A DNA stretch of 64,000 nt. Origin: an uncultured Bacilli bacterium. GTDB taxonomy: Bacteria; Bacillota_I; Bacilli_A; RF39; UBA660. The notes under the pieces were generated by a model, which saw only the letters and a list, made by a program, of their open reading frames with translations, had not been told where the DNA came from and did no database searches. Position numbers and translations under genes: made by a program. The DNA lies in assembly GCA_934096805.1 (NCBI GenBank), contig CAKOMW010000001.1:475482-539481 (forward strand), in the 5' to 3' direction. Shown piece by piece: positions 17,113 to 25,686 of this stretch (position 1 is its first letter; each line of letters starts with the position of its first letter).

Positions 17113-19340
17113 TACATTTTTTCGTGGAATGTTCTTTTTATTACTTCTTGTTGTTGTTCTTTGGTTAATCTATTAAATCTTACAGCGTATCCTGATACTC
17201 TTATTGTTAGAAGTGGGTATTTTTCGGGGTTGTTCATGGCTTCGATTAGGGTTTCTCTTGTTAGAACGTTTACATTTAGATGATGAGCATTTTGAATGAA
17301 GTAACCGTCTAGGATTCCTACTAGATTGTTTATTTGTTCTTCTTTTGTTTTTCCTAGGGTTGTTGGTACTATGGAGAAGGTATTTGATATTCCATCTCTA
17401 CAGCAGTTTTGGTAGTCTAGTTTTGCTACTGAGTTTAGGGATGCTAATGCTCCGTTTTTATCTCTTTTATGCATTGGGTTTGCTCCGGCAGCGAATGGTT
17501 CTCCTTTTTTTCTTCCGTCTGGGGTTGAACCTGTTTTCTTTCCATATACTACGTTTGATGTTATGGTAAGTACTGAGAGGGTTGGGGTTGCATTTCTATA
17601 GCATTTGTGTTTTGTTAGTTCTTTGTAGAATTTTTCTAGTATTTCTTTTGCTATGTTATCTACTTTGTCGTCATCGTTTCCGTATTTTGGGAAAATTCCT
17701 TCTATTTCAAAGTCTATTGCTATTCCTTCTTTGTTTCTAATTGGTTTTACTTTGGCATATTTTATTGCTGATAGGCTGTCTGCGACTACGGAAAGTCCTG
17801 CGACTCCGTAAGCCATTAATCTGTTTACGTTTGTATCGTGAAGAGCCATTTGTCCTTTTTCGTAGGCATATTTATCGTGCATGTAATGAATAATGTTCAT
17901 GGCGTCGGAATATGTTTTTGCTACTTGTTCTAGGACTTTGAAGTATGATTTTTTTACTTCTTTGTATGTTAGGAATTCTTCTTCGTTCTTTTTAATGTTT
18001 TCTAGAACTTTATCTCCTTTTATTTCGTCTATTCCTCCGTTTAATGAGTAGAGTAGGGCTTTAGCTAGATTGCATCTTGCTCCGAAGAATTGCATGTCTT
18101 TTCCTTCTCTCATTGCTGATACACAACATGCTATGGCATAGTCATCTCCATATATTGGTCTCATTACATCGTCGTTTTCATATTGGATTGAGTCTGTTTT
18201 GATGCTTAGTTTTGCACAGTATTTTTTAAAGTTTTCTGGTAGGTTATTACTCCATAGTACTGTCATATTTGGTTCTGGTGCTGGGTCTAGGTTTGTTAGG
18301 GTATGTAGTATTCTATAGCTTGTTTTAGTAACCATGCTTTTGTTTTTTTCTGTTGTTCCTCCGATAGAGCATGTTACCCAAGTTGGGTCTCCTGAGAATA
18401 GTTCATCATAGTCTGGGGTTCTTAGGTGTCTTACTAGTCTTAGTTTTATGATGAAGTTATCTATTAATTCTTGGATTTGTTTTTCTGTTATTTTTTTGTT
18501 TTGTAAGTCTCTTTCAAAGTATATATCTAAGAAGGCATCTACTCTTCCTAGACTCATGGCTGCACCGTTATTTTCTTTTACTGCTGCTAGATATCCTAGA
18601 TAGGTCCATTGTACGGCTTCTTTACTATTTTTTGCTGGTTTTGATAAGTCAAAACCATATGATTTACCCATTTCTTTTATTTCTTTTAGGGCATTTATTT
18701 GCATTGAGACTTCTTCTCTTAGTCTTATTAGTTCATCGTTCATTTCTCCGGTTAGTTCTTTTAAATCTTTTTGTTTTTGTTCTATTAAGAAGTCTATTCC
18801 GTATAGGGCTATTCTTCTATAGTCTCCGATTATTCTTCCTCTTCCATATGCATCTGGTAGTCCTGTTAATAATCCAACGTGTCTTGCTTTTTTGATGTCA
18901 TCTGTATAGGCATCAAATACTCCTTGATTATGAGTTTTTCTATATTTATTAAAATAAAAGTCTATTTCTTTGTCTAATTTATATCCATAGGCATTTAGTT
19001 CTTGATGTACCATTCTCATACCGCCGTAGGGATTTACTATTCTTTTAAGTGGTTTATCTGTTTGTAAACCTACGATTATGTTGTCGTCTTTTGATATATA
19101 TCCTGGATTAAATTCATTTATTCCTGATGTTTTATTTATTTCTATATCTAATACGTGTTTTTTTAGTTCTTTTTTTAAGAGTTTTTCACATTCTTTCCAG
19201 ATTTTTGTTGTTTTTTCTGTTTTATTTTCTAGAAATGTTTCGTCTCCTTTGTATGATGTATAATTTTTTTTAATAAAATCACTTACGTTTATTTCTTGTG
19301 TCCATTTTCCTTCTTTAAAATTTTGCCATTCTTGTTTCAT
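17112..19340 (-). CDS. pflB: Formate C-acetyltransferase (pyruvate formate-lyase)
   Basis: 742 residues, ATG at 19338-19340 behind GGAGGTAAA. Splits pyruvate plus CoA into acetyl-CoA and formate in anaerobic fermentation. The catalytic cysteine pair is C405-C406 (YAIACCVSAM) and the glycyl-radical loop is RVSGYAVRF with Gly717 near the C-terminus, both at the family positions. First gene of a two-gene operon with pflA. Confidence 0.97.
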   Translation of the reverse strand: MKQEWQNFKEGKWTQEINVSDFIKKNYTSYKGDETFLENKTEKTTKIWKECEKLLKKELKKHVLDIEINKTSGINEFNPGYISKDDNIIVGLQTDKPLKRIVNPYGGMRMVHQELNAYGYKLDKEIDFYFNKYRKTHNQGVFDAYTDDIKKARHVGLLTGLPDAYGRGRIIGDYRRIALYGIDFLIEQKQKDLKELTGEMNDELIRLREEVSMQINALKEIKEMGKSYGFDLSKPAKNSKEAVQWTYLGYLAAVKENNGAAMSLGRVDAFLDIYFERDLQNKKITEKQIQELIDNFIIKLRLVRHLRTPDYDELFSGDPTWVTCSIGGTTEKNKSMVTKTSYRILHTLTNLDPAPEPNMTVLWSNNLPENFKKYCAKLSIKTDSIQYENDDVMRPIYGDDYAIACCVSAMREGKDMQFFGARCNLAKALLYSLNGGIDEIKGDKVLENIKKNEEEFLTYKEVKKSYFKVLEQVAKTYSDAMNIIHYMHDKYAYEKGQMALHDTNVNRLMAYGVAGLSVVADSLSAIKYAKVKPIRNKEGIAIDFEIEGIFPKYGNDDDKVDNIAKEILEKFYKELTKHKCYRNATPTLSVLTITSNVVYGKKTGSTPDGRKKGEPFAAGANPMHKRDKNGALASLNSVAKLDYQNCCRDGISNTFSIVPTTLGKTKEEQINNLVGILDGYFIQNAHHLNVNVLTRETLIEAMNNPEKYPLLTIRVSGYAVRFNRLTKEQQQEVIKRTFHEKM

Positions 19341-19505
19341 ATTTTACCTCCTTTAATAGTTTAACATTTATATGTTTTTTTAGATAGTGTATTTTTTATA
19401 TTTTTATAGTAAATATAATTTTTATGATGAATAGTTTTTTGTTTTTCTTGTTTTTGGATAGTAATTATGATAAGATATATTTAGATAATACTAAGGAGGT
19501 ACATA

Positions 19506-22139
19506 ATGATAGTGAAGTTTAAAGATCTAAGTACTAATATGAAACTAGGTTTTATATCTTTTGTTTTTGGAATTATTGCTCTTTGTATTGTCTTAATTGG
19601 TCAATCTTATGCGATTTTTTCAGGTACTCAAACAGCTGAGGAAAGTCAAATTGTGAAGCTGGGTAATCTAGAAGTTGTTTTAAATGAACCTTCAACAGGG
19701 ATAGATTTAGGTCTTAGTCCTCTTTCTGATGTTGATGGACTATTACAAGAAGAAGTATATACTTTTTCAGTGGAAAATAAAGGGAGCGCTAATGCTATGT
19801 ATAAAGTATTAATAATAGATGATGAAACAAGTAAAGCATCTTACAGTGGTACACTTTTAAGTAAAGATATAATAAGAGTAGGGTTAGAAATAAATGGAGA
19901 AGAACAAGGGCCATATAAATTATCTGAATTAAATGAACTTTTAAATGAAAAAGAAATTAAAAAAGGTAAAAAAGATACATATAAATTAAGACTATGGATA
20001 GATGAAAGTGCAAATATAGATGATATATCAGAACAACAAATATTTTTAAAGTTAAAACTTGAAGCAGAACAATACTTTAGTGATATAGTAGTAAATAACT
20101 TAGATAAAAGTGGGGCAAACAAACCAGAGTTAACAGAGAATATGATACCTGTATATTATGATGAAACAAACAGTGTTTGGAAGAAAGCAGATAGTAGTAA
20201 TACAAATGAAACATATAAATGGTATGATTATGATAATAAGATGTGGGCAAATGCAGTTACTATTTCTGAAACTTTAAAAGCAAATGATATTACTAAGAAT
20301 AAGAGTGTTTCTTTAAGTGGTAGTACTGTACCTGTAAAGACTTATACATCTTTTACGAGTGGTGGTAAAGGAATAAATAGTGCAAATAGTATGACAAAGA
20401 TAACAGTTAATATTAATACAGCTGGGACATTTGGTTTTAAGGCAACTGTATCTAGTGAATCTAATTATGATAAGTTAACTGTTACTGTTAGTAAAAATGG
20501 AGGAAGTGCTACTACTGTTGCGAGTGCAATAAGTGGAACAAATAGTAATACTTATTCTGATGCAGCATCAGTTGGGGATACTTATGTTATAACAGCTCAG
20601 TATACAAAAGATGGTAGTGTTAATAACAATAATGATAATGGAGTACTTGATACATTTACATATCCTGCGAATACTAATGTGACATATACTGATAGTTCTA
20701 CAGCAGGTGGAACATCAGGACAAAATTGGACTGCTGCTGGTGAAACTACTTCAAATTTTTCTACTACAAAAGTTGGAAGTGGTATAACATATAATGATAG
20801 TACAAGTAAATATGATTTAAATAGTCCTTTTTCTACTCAAATATCAAGTTCATTGGTTGGTAAGTATGTATGTCCAACAGTTACTGATACAGCATGTGCT
20901 ACACCATATAAAATAGTGGAAGCATCAAATACAATAACAAAAGTAGATGAATATAAAATTAAGACAATAACTCGTAATGAAATGATAAATGCTAAAGCAG
21001 GTACAGAAATAAATATGAATGATATAAATACAATGTGGGTATGGATACCAAGGTATACTTATACATATTTAAATACAAATACTCCAGAGGAGATAAAGAT
21101 AAAATTTGAAAGTGGTACGAATAGTACAGGCACAATAAAGTGTACTGATAATGTAACAGGAGGTAACACAATAACATCTCAAACATGTACAGATAATAAA
21201 AACGGAAGTTTAAAAGCAGGAACTAGTACATATACCCATCCAGCATTTACCTTTGGAGATAAAGAACTAACAGGATTATGGGTAGGTAAGTTTGAGAGTA
21301 GTGCAACAACATTACCAACAAATACTTCAACAACAGAATCTACAGTAATAATAAAACCAAATGTACAATCATTAAGATATAAAGCAGTATCATATCAATT
21401 TAGAGATGCAAGACAAATGGAGAAAGCAAATAATGTATATGGCTTTCCGCAAAGCAGTAGTACAACATTTAATTGGAATGGTAATTTAACCGGAGATACC
21501 AATAATATAGATATACATATGATGAAGAATACAGAATGGGGAGCAGTAACATATTTATATCACTCTAAATATGGAAGATGCACAAATGGTAAATGTGAAG
21601 AAATAACAATAAATAACTGTGGTACATTTACAACAGGTATCGGAGCAGACACAGTAAGTGCAAGTTCTAGTTCAGCAACATGTACAACAGATAAAAATAA
21701 ATATAATGGAGAAAGTGGAGTAAAAGCAAGTACAACAGGAAATGTATATGGAGTGTACGATATGTCTGGAGGCTCATGGGAATATACAATGGGTAATGTG
21801 GTAACCCCTTCAAATCAATTTTATTCATCATCTGCACAAAACTGGAGTACAGCAACATATCCATTAGCAAAGTATTATGATAGTTATACATATAATGGTA
21901 GTTATACAACATATACAAGAGGAAGATTAGGAGATGCAACAGTAGAAATGGCACCTTCATCTAGTTCTTATACTTCATGGTATTCAGATTACGCCGGCTT
22001 CCCGTACTCGTCCGACTCTTGGTTCAATCGTGGGGGCAACTACAGCAATGGTGCGGGCGCTTTCAACTTCAGTTACATCAATGGTAGTGCGCACGGCCTC
22101 GTCTCGTTTCGGGTCTCGCTTGGTGCTCAGGCCTCTTGA
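19506..22139 (+). CDS. Large surface protein with C-terminal C-type-lectin/FGE-like variable domain (DGR target candidate)
   Basis: 877 residues, ATG behind AAGGAGG. The N-terminus (SYAIFSGTQTAEESQIVKLG, then NLEVVLNEP) resembles TasA/camelysin-type exported proteins, with a signal or anchor helix at about residues 15-35. A long Thr/Ser/Asn-rich middle follows (for example IKTITRNEMINAKAGTEINM). The last ~250 residues have formylglycine-generating-enzyme/C-type lectin features: WVWIPRYTY, GLWVGKFE, GVYDMSGGSWEYTMGN and a C-terminal WFNRGGNYSNG...SFRVSLG. The DNA for the last ~50 codons (about 21989-22137) becomes abruptly GC-rich with C/G-ending codons, unlike the rest of the gene. This is the layout of a DGR target: invariant scaffold, variable lectin tip at the 3' end. 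Likely displayed ligand-binding protein; ligand unknown. Confidence 0.8.
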   Translation: MIVKFKDLSTNMKLGFISFVFGIIALCIVLIGQSYAIFSGTQTAEESQIVKLGNLEVVLNEPSTGIDLGLSPLSDVDGLLQEEVYTFSVENKGSANAMYKVLIIDDETSKASYSGTLLSKDIIRVGLEINGEEQGPYKLSELNELLNEKEIKKGKKDTYKLRLWIDESANIDDISEQQIFLKLKLEAEQYFSDIVVNNLDKSGANKPELTENMIPVYYDETNSVWKKADSSNTNETYKWYDYDNKMWANAVTISETLKANDITKNKSVSLSGSTVPVKTYTSFTSGGKGINSANSMTKITVNINTAGTFGFKATVSSESNYDKLTVTVSKNGGSATTVASAISGTNSNTYSDAASVGDTYVITAQYTKDGSVNNNNDNGVLDTFTYPANTNVTYTDSSTAGGTSGQNWTAAGETTSNFSTTKVGSGITYNDSTSKYDLNSPFSTQISSSLVGKYVCPTVTDTACATPYKIVEASNTITKVDEYKIKTITRNEMINAKAGTEINMNDINTMWVWIPRYTYTYLNTNTPEEIKIKFESGTNSTGTIKCTDNVTGGNTITSQTCTDNKNGSLKAGTSTYTHPAFTFGDKELTGLWVGKFESSATTLPTNTSTTESTVIIKPNVQSLRYKAVSYQFRDARQMEKANNVYGFPQSSSTTFNWNGNLTGDTNNIDIHMMKNTEWGAVTYLYHSKYGRCTNGKCEEITINNCGTFTTGIGADTVSASSSSATCTTDKNKYNGESGVKASTTGNVYGVYDMSGGSWEYTMGNVVTPSNQFYSSSAQNWSTATYPLAKYYDSYTYNGSYTTYTRGRLGDATVEMAPSSSSYTSWYSDYAGFPYSSDSWFNRGGNYSNGAGAFNFSYINGSAHGLVSFRVSLGAQAS
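21989..22137 (+). other. Putative DGR variable region 1
   Basis: A GC-rich island at the extreme 3' end of an AT-rich gene, encoding the lectin-fold tip. Codons at likely exposed positions are mostly NNC/NNT forms (TAC, AGC, CAC, GGC, CTC), the pattern left when AAC codons of a template are randomised at A. No template repeat or reverse transcriptase is in the window, so the call rests on position, composition and fold. Confidence 0.6.
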
Positions 22140-22245
22140 AGTCAGTCAACTCTTTTGATAGGAAGATGATTGAATTTGTTGTTTCTTTCAAATTATAATG
22201 TTTGTGACCAAGCAACGTTGGTGTCAGTTCGAGCTCTGAAAACCC

Positions 22246-22277
22246 GCACTGACCCTGTTCGGAAGAACAGGCAGTGC
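22246..22277 (+). other. GC-rich hairpin downstream of variable region 1
   Basis: Outer stem GCACTG (22246-22251) with CAGTGC (22272-22277), and inner stem CCTGTTC (22254-22260) with GAACAGG (22265-22271), loop GGAA, one 2-base bulge. No U-run follows. Many DGR targets need a GC hairpin with a 4-base loop near the variable region for retrohoming. Here it lies about 110 bp past the stop, further than usual. The surrounding 22200-22280 is itself GC-enriched. Confidence 0.45.
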
Positions 22278-22323
22278 ATAAAATAAGAGATGGAAAAATA
22301 GAAAGAAGAGATATGAGGGTTAT

Positions 22324-22397
22324 ACTTTTGGTTTCCTTTAGGGAACCAAAAGTGAATTATTTATGGTTTTGTAAGTTGTATGAAATCATAAATAATT
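22324..22397. repeat. Two consecutive inverted repeats before the sortase gene
   Basis: ACTTTTGGTT (22324-22333)/AACCAAAAGT (22344-22353), then AATTATTTATG (22355-22365)/CATAAATAATT (22387-22397). Neither has a following T-run on the + strand. They may be mRNA ends, processing structures or operators. With the hairpin at 22246 they are the only structure I see in the 283-bp gap 22140-22422. Confidence 0.45.
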
Positions 22398-22422
22398 AGT
22401 ATTATGTTTTTGTGGGGTGTTT

Positions 22423-23076
22423 ATGAATAAGATAAAGATAAAGGTTACGATTGGAGTATTTTTGGTTATTGTAGGACTTGGTATTGTTTCTTGGAATTAT
22501 TTGCTTCAAAAGCGTAATCAGGTTTATGAAACTATGTATTATGAAATAGCTAGTTTACCTTCTTATATAGAGAGTGATGATGTTTCAGAGGAGCCTATTC
22601 CTAGTGATGATATTGGTACTTCTTCTGGTAATGGTTCTAGTTCTAGTAAGGGGAGTTCTAGTGTAAAGGTTACTGAGGGGTATTTGGGTAGGCTTATGAT
22701 ACCTAAGATTAATTTTAATAGGGGTTTTTATAAGATAGATAGTAAGTATAATGATGTTAATAGAAATATTCAGGTTATGAAGGGTTCTTCTTATCCTGAT
22801 GTTGCTCGTGGTAATTTTATTATTGCAGGGCATTCTGGTAATGTTTGGTATAGTTTTTTTAGAAATTTATATAAGTTAAAGAAGGGTAATGTTGCTTATG
22901 TTACTTATAAGAATGAGAAGTATACTTATAAATTAGTGGATATTTATAATGTTAAAAAGACTGGTACTGTTACTGTTAAGAGGAAGAAGTCTAAGAGTGT
23001 TATGACTCTTATTACTTGTACGAAGAATTCTAAGACATTGCAGACTATTTATATTTTTGAACAAGTAAAAGAATAA
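22423..23076 (+). CDS. Sortase family transpeptidase
   Basis: 217 residues from ATG 22423 behind GGGGTG. One N-terminal membrane helix (about 8-26), a Ser/Gly/Asp-rich linker, then the sortase beta-barrel. The catalytic His is in AGHSGN (His137) and the catalytic Cys in TLITC (Cys199). The conserved Arg that normally follows the Cys strand is not evident: the sequence is TLITCTKNSKTLQTIYI, with Gln207 in that place. Sortases cleave LPXTG-like signals and join proteins to the wall. Candidate substrates are the NPET(A/F)DN proteins at 3041 and 7905. The membrane-protein gene at 23093 follows after 16 bases and is probably cotranscribed. Confidence 0.85.
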   Translation: MNKIKIKVTIGVFLVIVGLGIVSWNYLLQKRNQVYETMYYEIASLPSYIESDDVSEEPIPSDDIGTSSGNGSSSSKGSSSVKVTEGYLGRLMIPKINFNRGFYKIDSKYNDVNRNIQVMKGSSYPDVARGNFIIAGHSGNVWYSFFRNLYKLKKGNVAYVTYKNEKYTYKLVDIYNVKKTGTVTVKRKKSKSVMTLITCTKNSKTLQTIYIFEQVKE

Positions 23077-23092
23077 AAAGGAGGTGCTTTAA

Positions 23093-23806
23093 ATGGAGAA
23101 TATTGGTTTTTTTGAACGTATTACAAGAGTTTTTGGAATGTTTTTTAGTTCTTCATTTTTTATAGCACTTCTTTTTATTGGGATTATTACTGTTATTACT
23201 TTTATTGTTTATAATAGGATTGATTCTAATAAAAGACCTTTTTTAAGGATTGGTTCTTGTTTTGTTTATATTGGTTTAGTTATTGTTATTTTGATTAGGT
23301 ATGGTAGTGGTATTGTTCTTATTGGGGATGCTTTTATTGAGAAGTTGTTTACTGCTATATATTTTCCTAATATTATTTCTTATGTTTGTATGCTTGTTAT
23401 TTCAATGTTGATTATGGGGTATACTATTTTTAATAAGAAGCTTAATAATACTTTTAGGCTTTGTAATTTATTTTCTTTTATAATTATTGGACTTTTGACT
23501 ATACTTATTATTGATTGTATAAGTAATTATGATATTAATATTTATGAAAAGGTTTCTGTTTATTCTAATAGAGATGTTATGATTCTTATTCAGGCCAGTA
23601 TGGGGATATTTACTATTTGGTTATCAATATTGGTTGTTTCTTTTATAATTAATTTTATTACTAGAAAGATTGCTTATAGTGATGAATCTTATATTGATGT
23701 GAATGTTGAGGAGATTTTACCTTATACTGAAGAGGAGTATATTAATTATATTAATTATACTAAGAGGAAAAAGTATCAGGAGTATTTGGAGGATATTTTG
23801 AAGTAA
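23093..23806 (+). CDS. Multi-pass membrane protein of unknown function, sortase neighbour
   Basis: 237 residues, ATG behind AAAGGAGGTG. Five or six hydrophobic helices fill residues 15-200, followed by an acidic, Tyr-rich cytoplasmic tail (VEEILPYTEEEYINYINYTK). The short gap from the sortase suggests an operon and perhaps a role in surface-protein display, but I recognise no family. Confidence 0.7.
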   Translation: MENIGFFERITRVFGMFFSSSFFIALLFIGIITVITFIVYNRIDSNKRPFLRIGSCFVYIGLVIVILIRYGSGIVLIGDAFIEKLFTAIYFPNIISYVCMLVISMLIMGYTIFNKKLNNTFRLCNLFSFIIIGLLTILIIDCISNYDINIYEKVSVYSNRDVMILIQASMGIFTIWLSILVVSFIINFITRKIAYSDESYIDVNVEEILPYTEEEYINYINYTKRKKYQEYLEDILK

Positions 23807-23833
23807 GAAGTCTGGGTGGTGCTGGGCTTTTTT
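23804..23833 (+). terminator. Probable terminator
   Basis: AAGTCTGG pairs, with G-U wobbles, with TGCTGGGCTT just before a run of eight T. Confidence 0.6.
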
Positions 23834-24010
23834 TTAATTGATGAATAAAAAGAAATTTTTATAAATTAAGAAAATTTTAATAGTAATATTAGAAGTATGT
23901 TCAAAATTTATATTTTTTACTTAATATGAGGTTTTTTAAATGTTTTGTTAAACTTTATGAATGGGAATTAGAAAAATATGGTATAATTGAAAGTAGAGGT
24001 GCTGTGTGTT

Positions 24011-25453
24011 ATGAAATTAAAGGATTATCAAAATACTGAGACTACTAGTATCGATTTTAAGGAAAAAGTTGAATATAATAAGCCAAAGAGTTGGTTAAAG
24101 TCTGTATCTGCTTTTGCTAATTCTAATGGTGGAGTTTTATTATTTGGAATAAGAGATAATGATAGAAATCCTGTTGGATTAGATGATGTTGTCTTAGATT
24201 CTGAAAAAGTGACTGAATTAATAAATTCTAGAATAGTACCACTTCCAAGATATGAACTTAATACTTTTAGCGAAGACGGAAAAGACTTTATGGAAATTAA
24301 AGTCGGTGATGGGCCAAAGACTCCATATTATTATGTGTGTGATGGAAGAAGGGAGGCTTTTATTAGGTCTGGTAATCAATCTATATTTGCGCCTAAGCAT
24401 GTTTTGGATAATTTGATTCTTAAAGGACAAAATACTACTTTTGATGAGTTACCTAGTAATTATGATATATCGGATGTTAGTTTTACATTATTAAATGCAT
24501 CTTTAAAGAGAGAGACTGGAAAGGAAATTAATAAAGATAAAGATTATATTTCTTTAGAATTAATAACTAAAGACAATAGGGTTACTAATGCTGGTCTTTT
24601 ATTGTCTGATCAAGGAATGCTAAAACAATCTAGAATATTTTGTACAAAGTGGAAGGGATTGGTTAAAGGTTCAATTTTAGGTGATGCTATTGATGATAAG
24701 GAATATAATGGAAATATTATTTCTTTATTAGAAAATGCTGAGGCTTTTATAAAAAATAATTCTCATGCTAGTTGGGAAATAAATGGGATGAAGAGAATTG
24801 AAAATATTGATTATCCAGTTAGAGCTATCCGTGAAGCTATAGTTAATGCTATTATTCATAGAGATTATCAAATGGTTGGCTCTGAAATTCATATTGATAT
24901 GTTTGATGATAGATTAGAAATTACTTCTCCAGGTGGGATGATTGACGGAAGTTTTGTTCAAGACTTGGATATTAGAAAAATTTCTTCAATGAGAAGAAAT
25001 AGGGTTATATCCGATATTTTTAATAGACTTCATTTTATGGAACGAAGAGGTAGTGGATTGACTAGAATTGTTGAATCTTACAGTGATTGTGATAAAAAAC
25101 CTGAGTTTAGTTCTGATTCGTCTTTATTTAGAGTTGTTTTTCCTAATAAAGGGTATATAAAAAAAGATCTGGATGATACGCAAAAATCTTTTAATGATGT
25201 AAATATTGTCAGCGATGAGGATTATTTTGTTCTTCAACTTTATAAGAAATTTCCGAATAATTTAAGAAAAAATACATATAGTCAGATTCAAAAATTGTTT
25301 AGTAAGTATATATATGATTATGAGTTTAGTAGGGAAGATGTTATGGAAATATTTGGTGTGAAGAAAACTAGGTCTTCTGAGATTATTTCTATGTTATTAG
25401 GTAATGATTTGATTGAACAAGCAAGTCCAACGAAATATAAGTTTAAGAAGTAA
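24011..25453 (+). CDS. AlbA_2 (Schlafen-type) / HATPase_c_4 putative regulator
   Basis: 480 residues from ATG 24011 behind AGAGGTG; the -10 is an extended TGGTATAAT (23979-23987). The N-terminal AlbA_2/Schlafen-like domain reads TTSIDFKEK...FANSNGGVLLFGIRDN, with the typical FRSG-like element (AFIRSGNQS). The middle has the GHKL-like helix IREAIVNAIIHRDY and SPGGMIDG of the ATP-dependent helicase-like HATPase_c_4 group. The C-terminal ~100 residues look like a winged helix (DVMEIFGVKKTRSSEIISML). The family is annotated as DNA-binding or RNA-acting regulators, and members occur in defence-associated regions; nothing here decides between these roles. Single gene. Confidence 0.8.
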   Translation: MKLKDYQNTETTSIDFKEKVEYNKPKSWLKSVSAFANSNGGVLLFGIRDNDRNPVGLDDVVLDSEKVTELINSRIVPLPRYELNTFSEDGKDFMEIKVGDGPKTPYYYVCDGRREAFIRSGNQSIFAPKHVLDNLILKGQNTTFDELPSNYDISDVSFTLLNASLKRETGKEINKDKDYISLELITKDNRVTNAGLLLSDQGMLKQSRIFCTKWKGLVKGSILGDAIDDKEYNGNIISLLENAEAFIKNNSHASWEINGMKRIENIDYPVRAIREAIVNAIIHRDYQMVGSEIHIDMFDDRLEITSPGGMIDGSFVQDLDIRKISSMRRNRVISDIFNRLHFMERRGSGLTRIVESYSDCDKKPEFSSDSSLFRVVFPNKGYIKKDLDDTQKSFNDVNIVSDEDYFVLQLYKKFPNNLRKNTYSQIQKLFSKYIYDYEFSREDVMEIFGVKKTRSSEIISMLLGNDLIEQASPTKYKFKK

Positions 25454-25475
25454 GGCAATTTTTAAGTGATAGCTT

Positions 25476-25594
25476 AACCGGACTTTCATAAAAAAAGTCC
25501 GGTTTTCATAAAAAAAAGTCCGGTTTTCATAAAAAAAAGTCCGGTTTTCATAAAAAAAAGTCCGGTTTTCATAAAAAAAAGTCCGGTTTTCTTA
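25476..25594. repeat. Terminator hairpin with five tandem copies of its 3' arm
   Basis: One left arm (AACCGGACTTT, CCGGAC at 25478-25483) is followed by five right arms, GTCCGG at 25497, 25518, 25539, 25560 and 25581, a 21-base period after the first 21 bases. Each unit is CAT + A7-8 + GTCCGGTTTT. Any of the five can pair with the single left arm. On the minus strand every unit reads CCGGAC followed by T8. Probably arose by slipped-strand expansion of an ordinary terminator. Confidence 0.85.
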
Positions 25595-25641
25595 TACTAT
25601 TTTATTGGTTAACGTAAAGGATTTAATATTTTGTTGATATT

Positions 25642-25671
25642 TTGTTTTCTTTTTTTGATTTGTGGTATAAT
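25642..25671 (+). promoter_or_regulatory. Extended -10 promoter giving a near-leaderless mRNA
   Basis: TGGTATAAT (TATAAT 25666-25671) with a weak TTGTTT at 25642. The expected start near 25678 is only ~9 bases from ATG 25687. Confidence 0.5.
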
Positions 25672-25686
25672 ATTTGTGGTGGTTTG

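Noticed and set aside
19506..22139. Active formylglycine-generating or sulfatase-maturation enzyme.
   Set aside because: The C-terminal fold resembles that family, but the protein is surface-directed, lacks evident active-site cysteines in this domain and has a variable-looking tip; a binding role fits better.
22200..22280. Possible tRNA (GTTCGAGCTC looks like a T-arm).
   Set aside because: No acceptor or anticodon stems can be formed around it and no CCA end; the GC hairpin alone does not make a tRNA.
25476..25594. CRISPR-like array.
   Set aside because: Units are 21 bases in direct contact with no spacers; it is a tandem repeat of a terminator arm.
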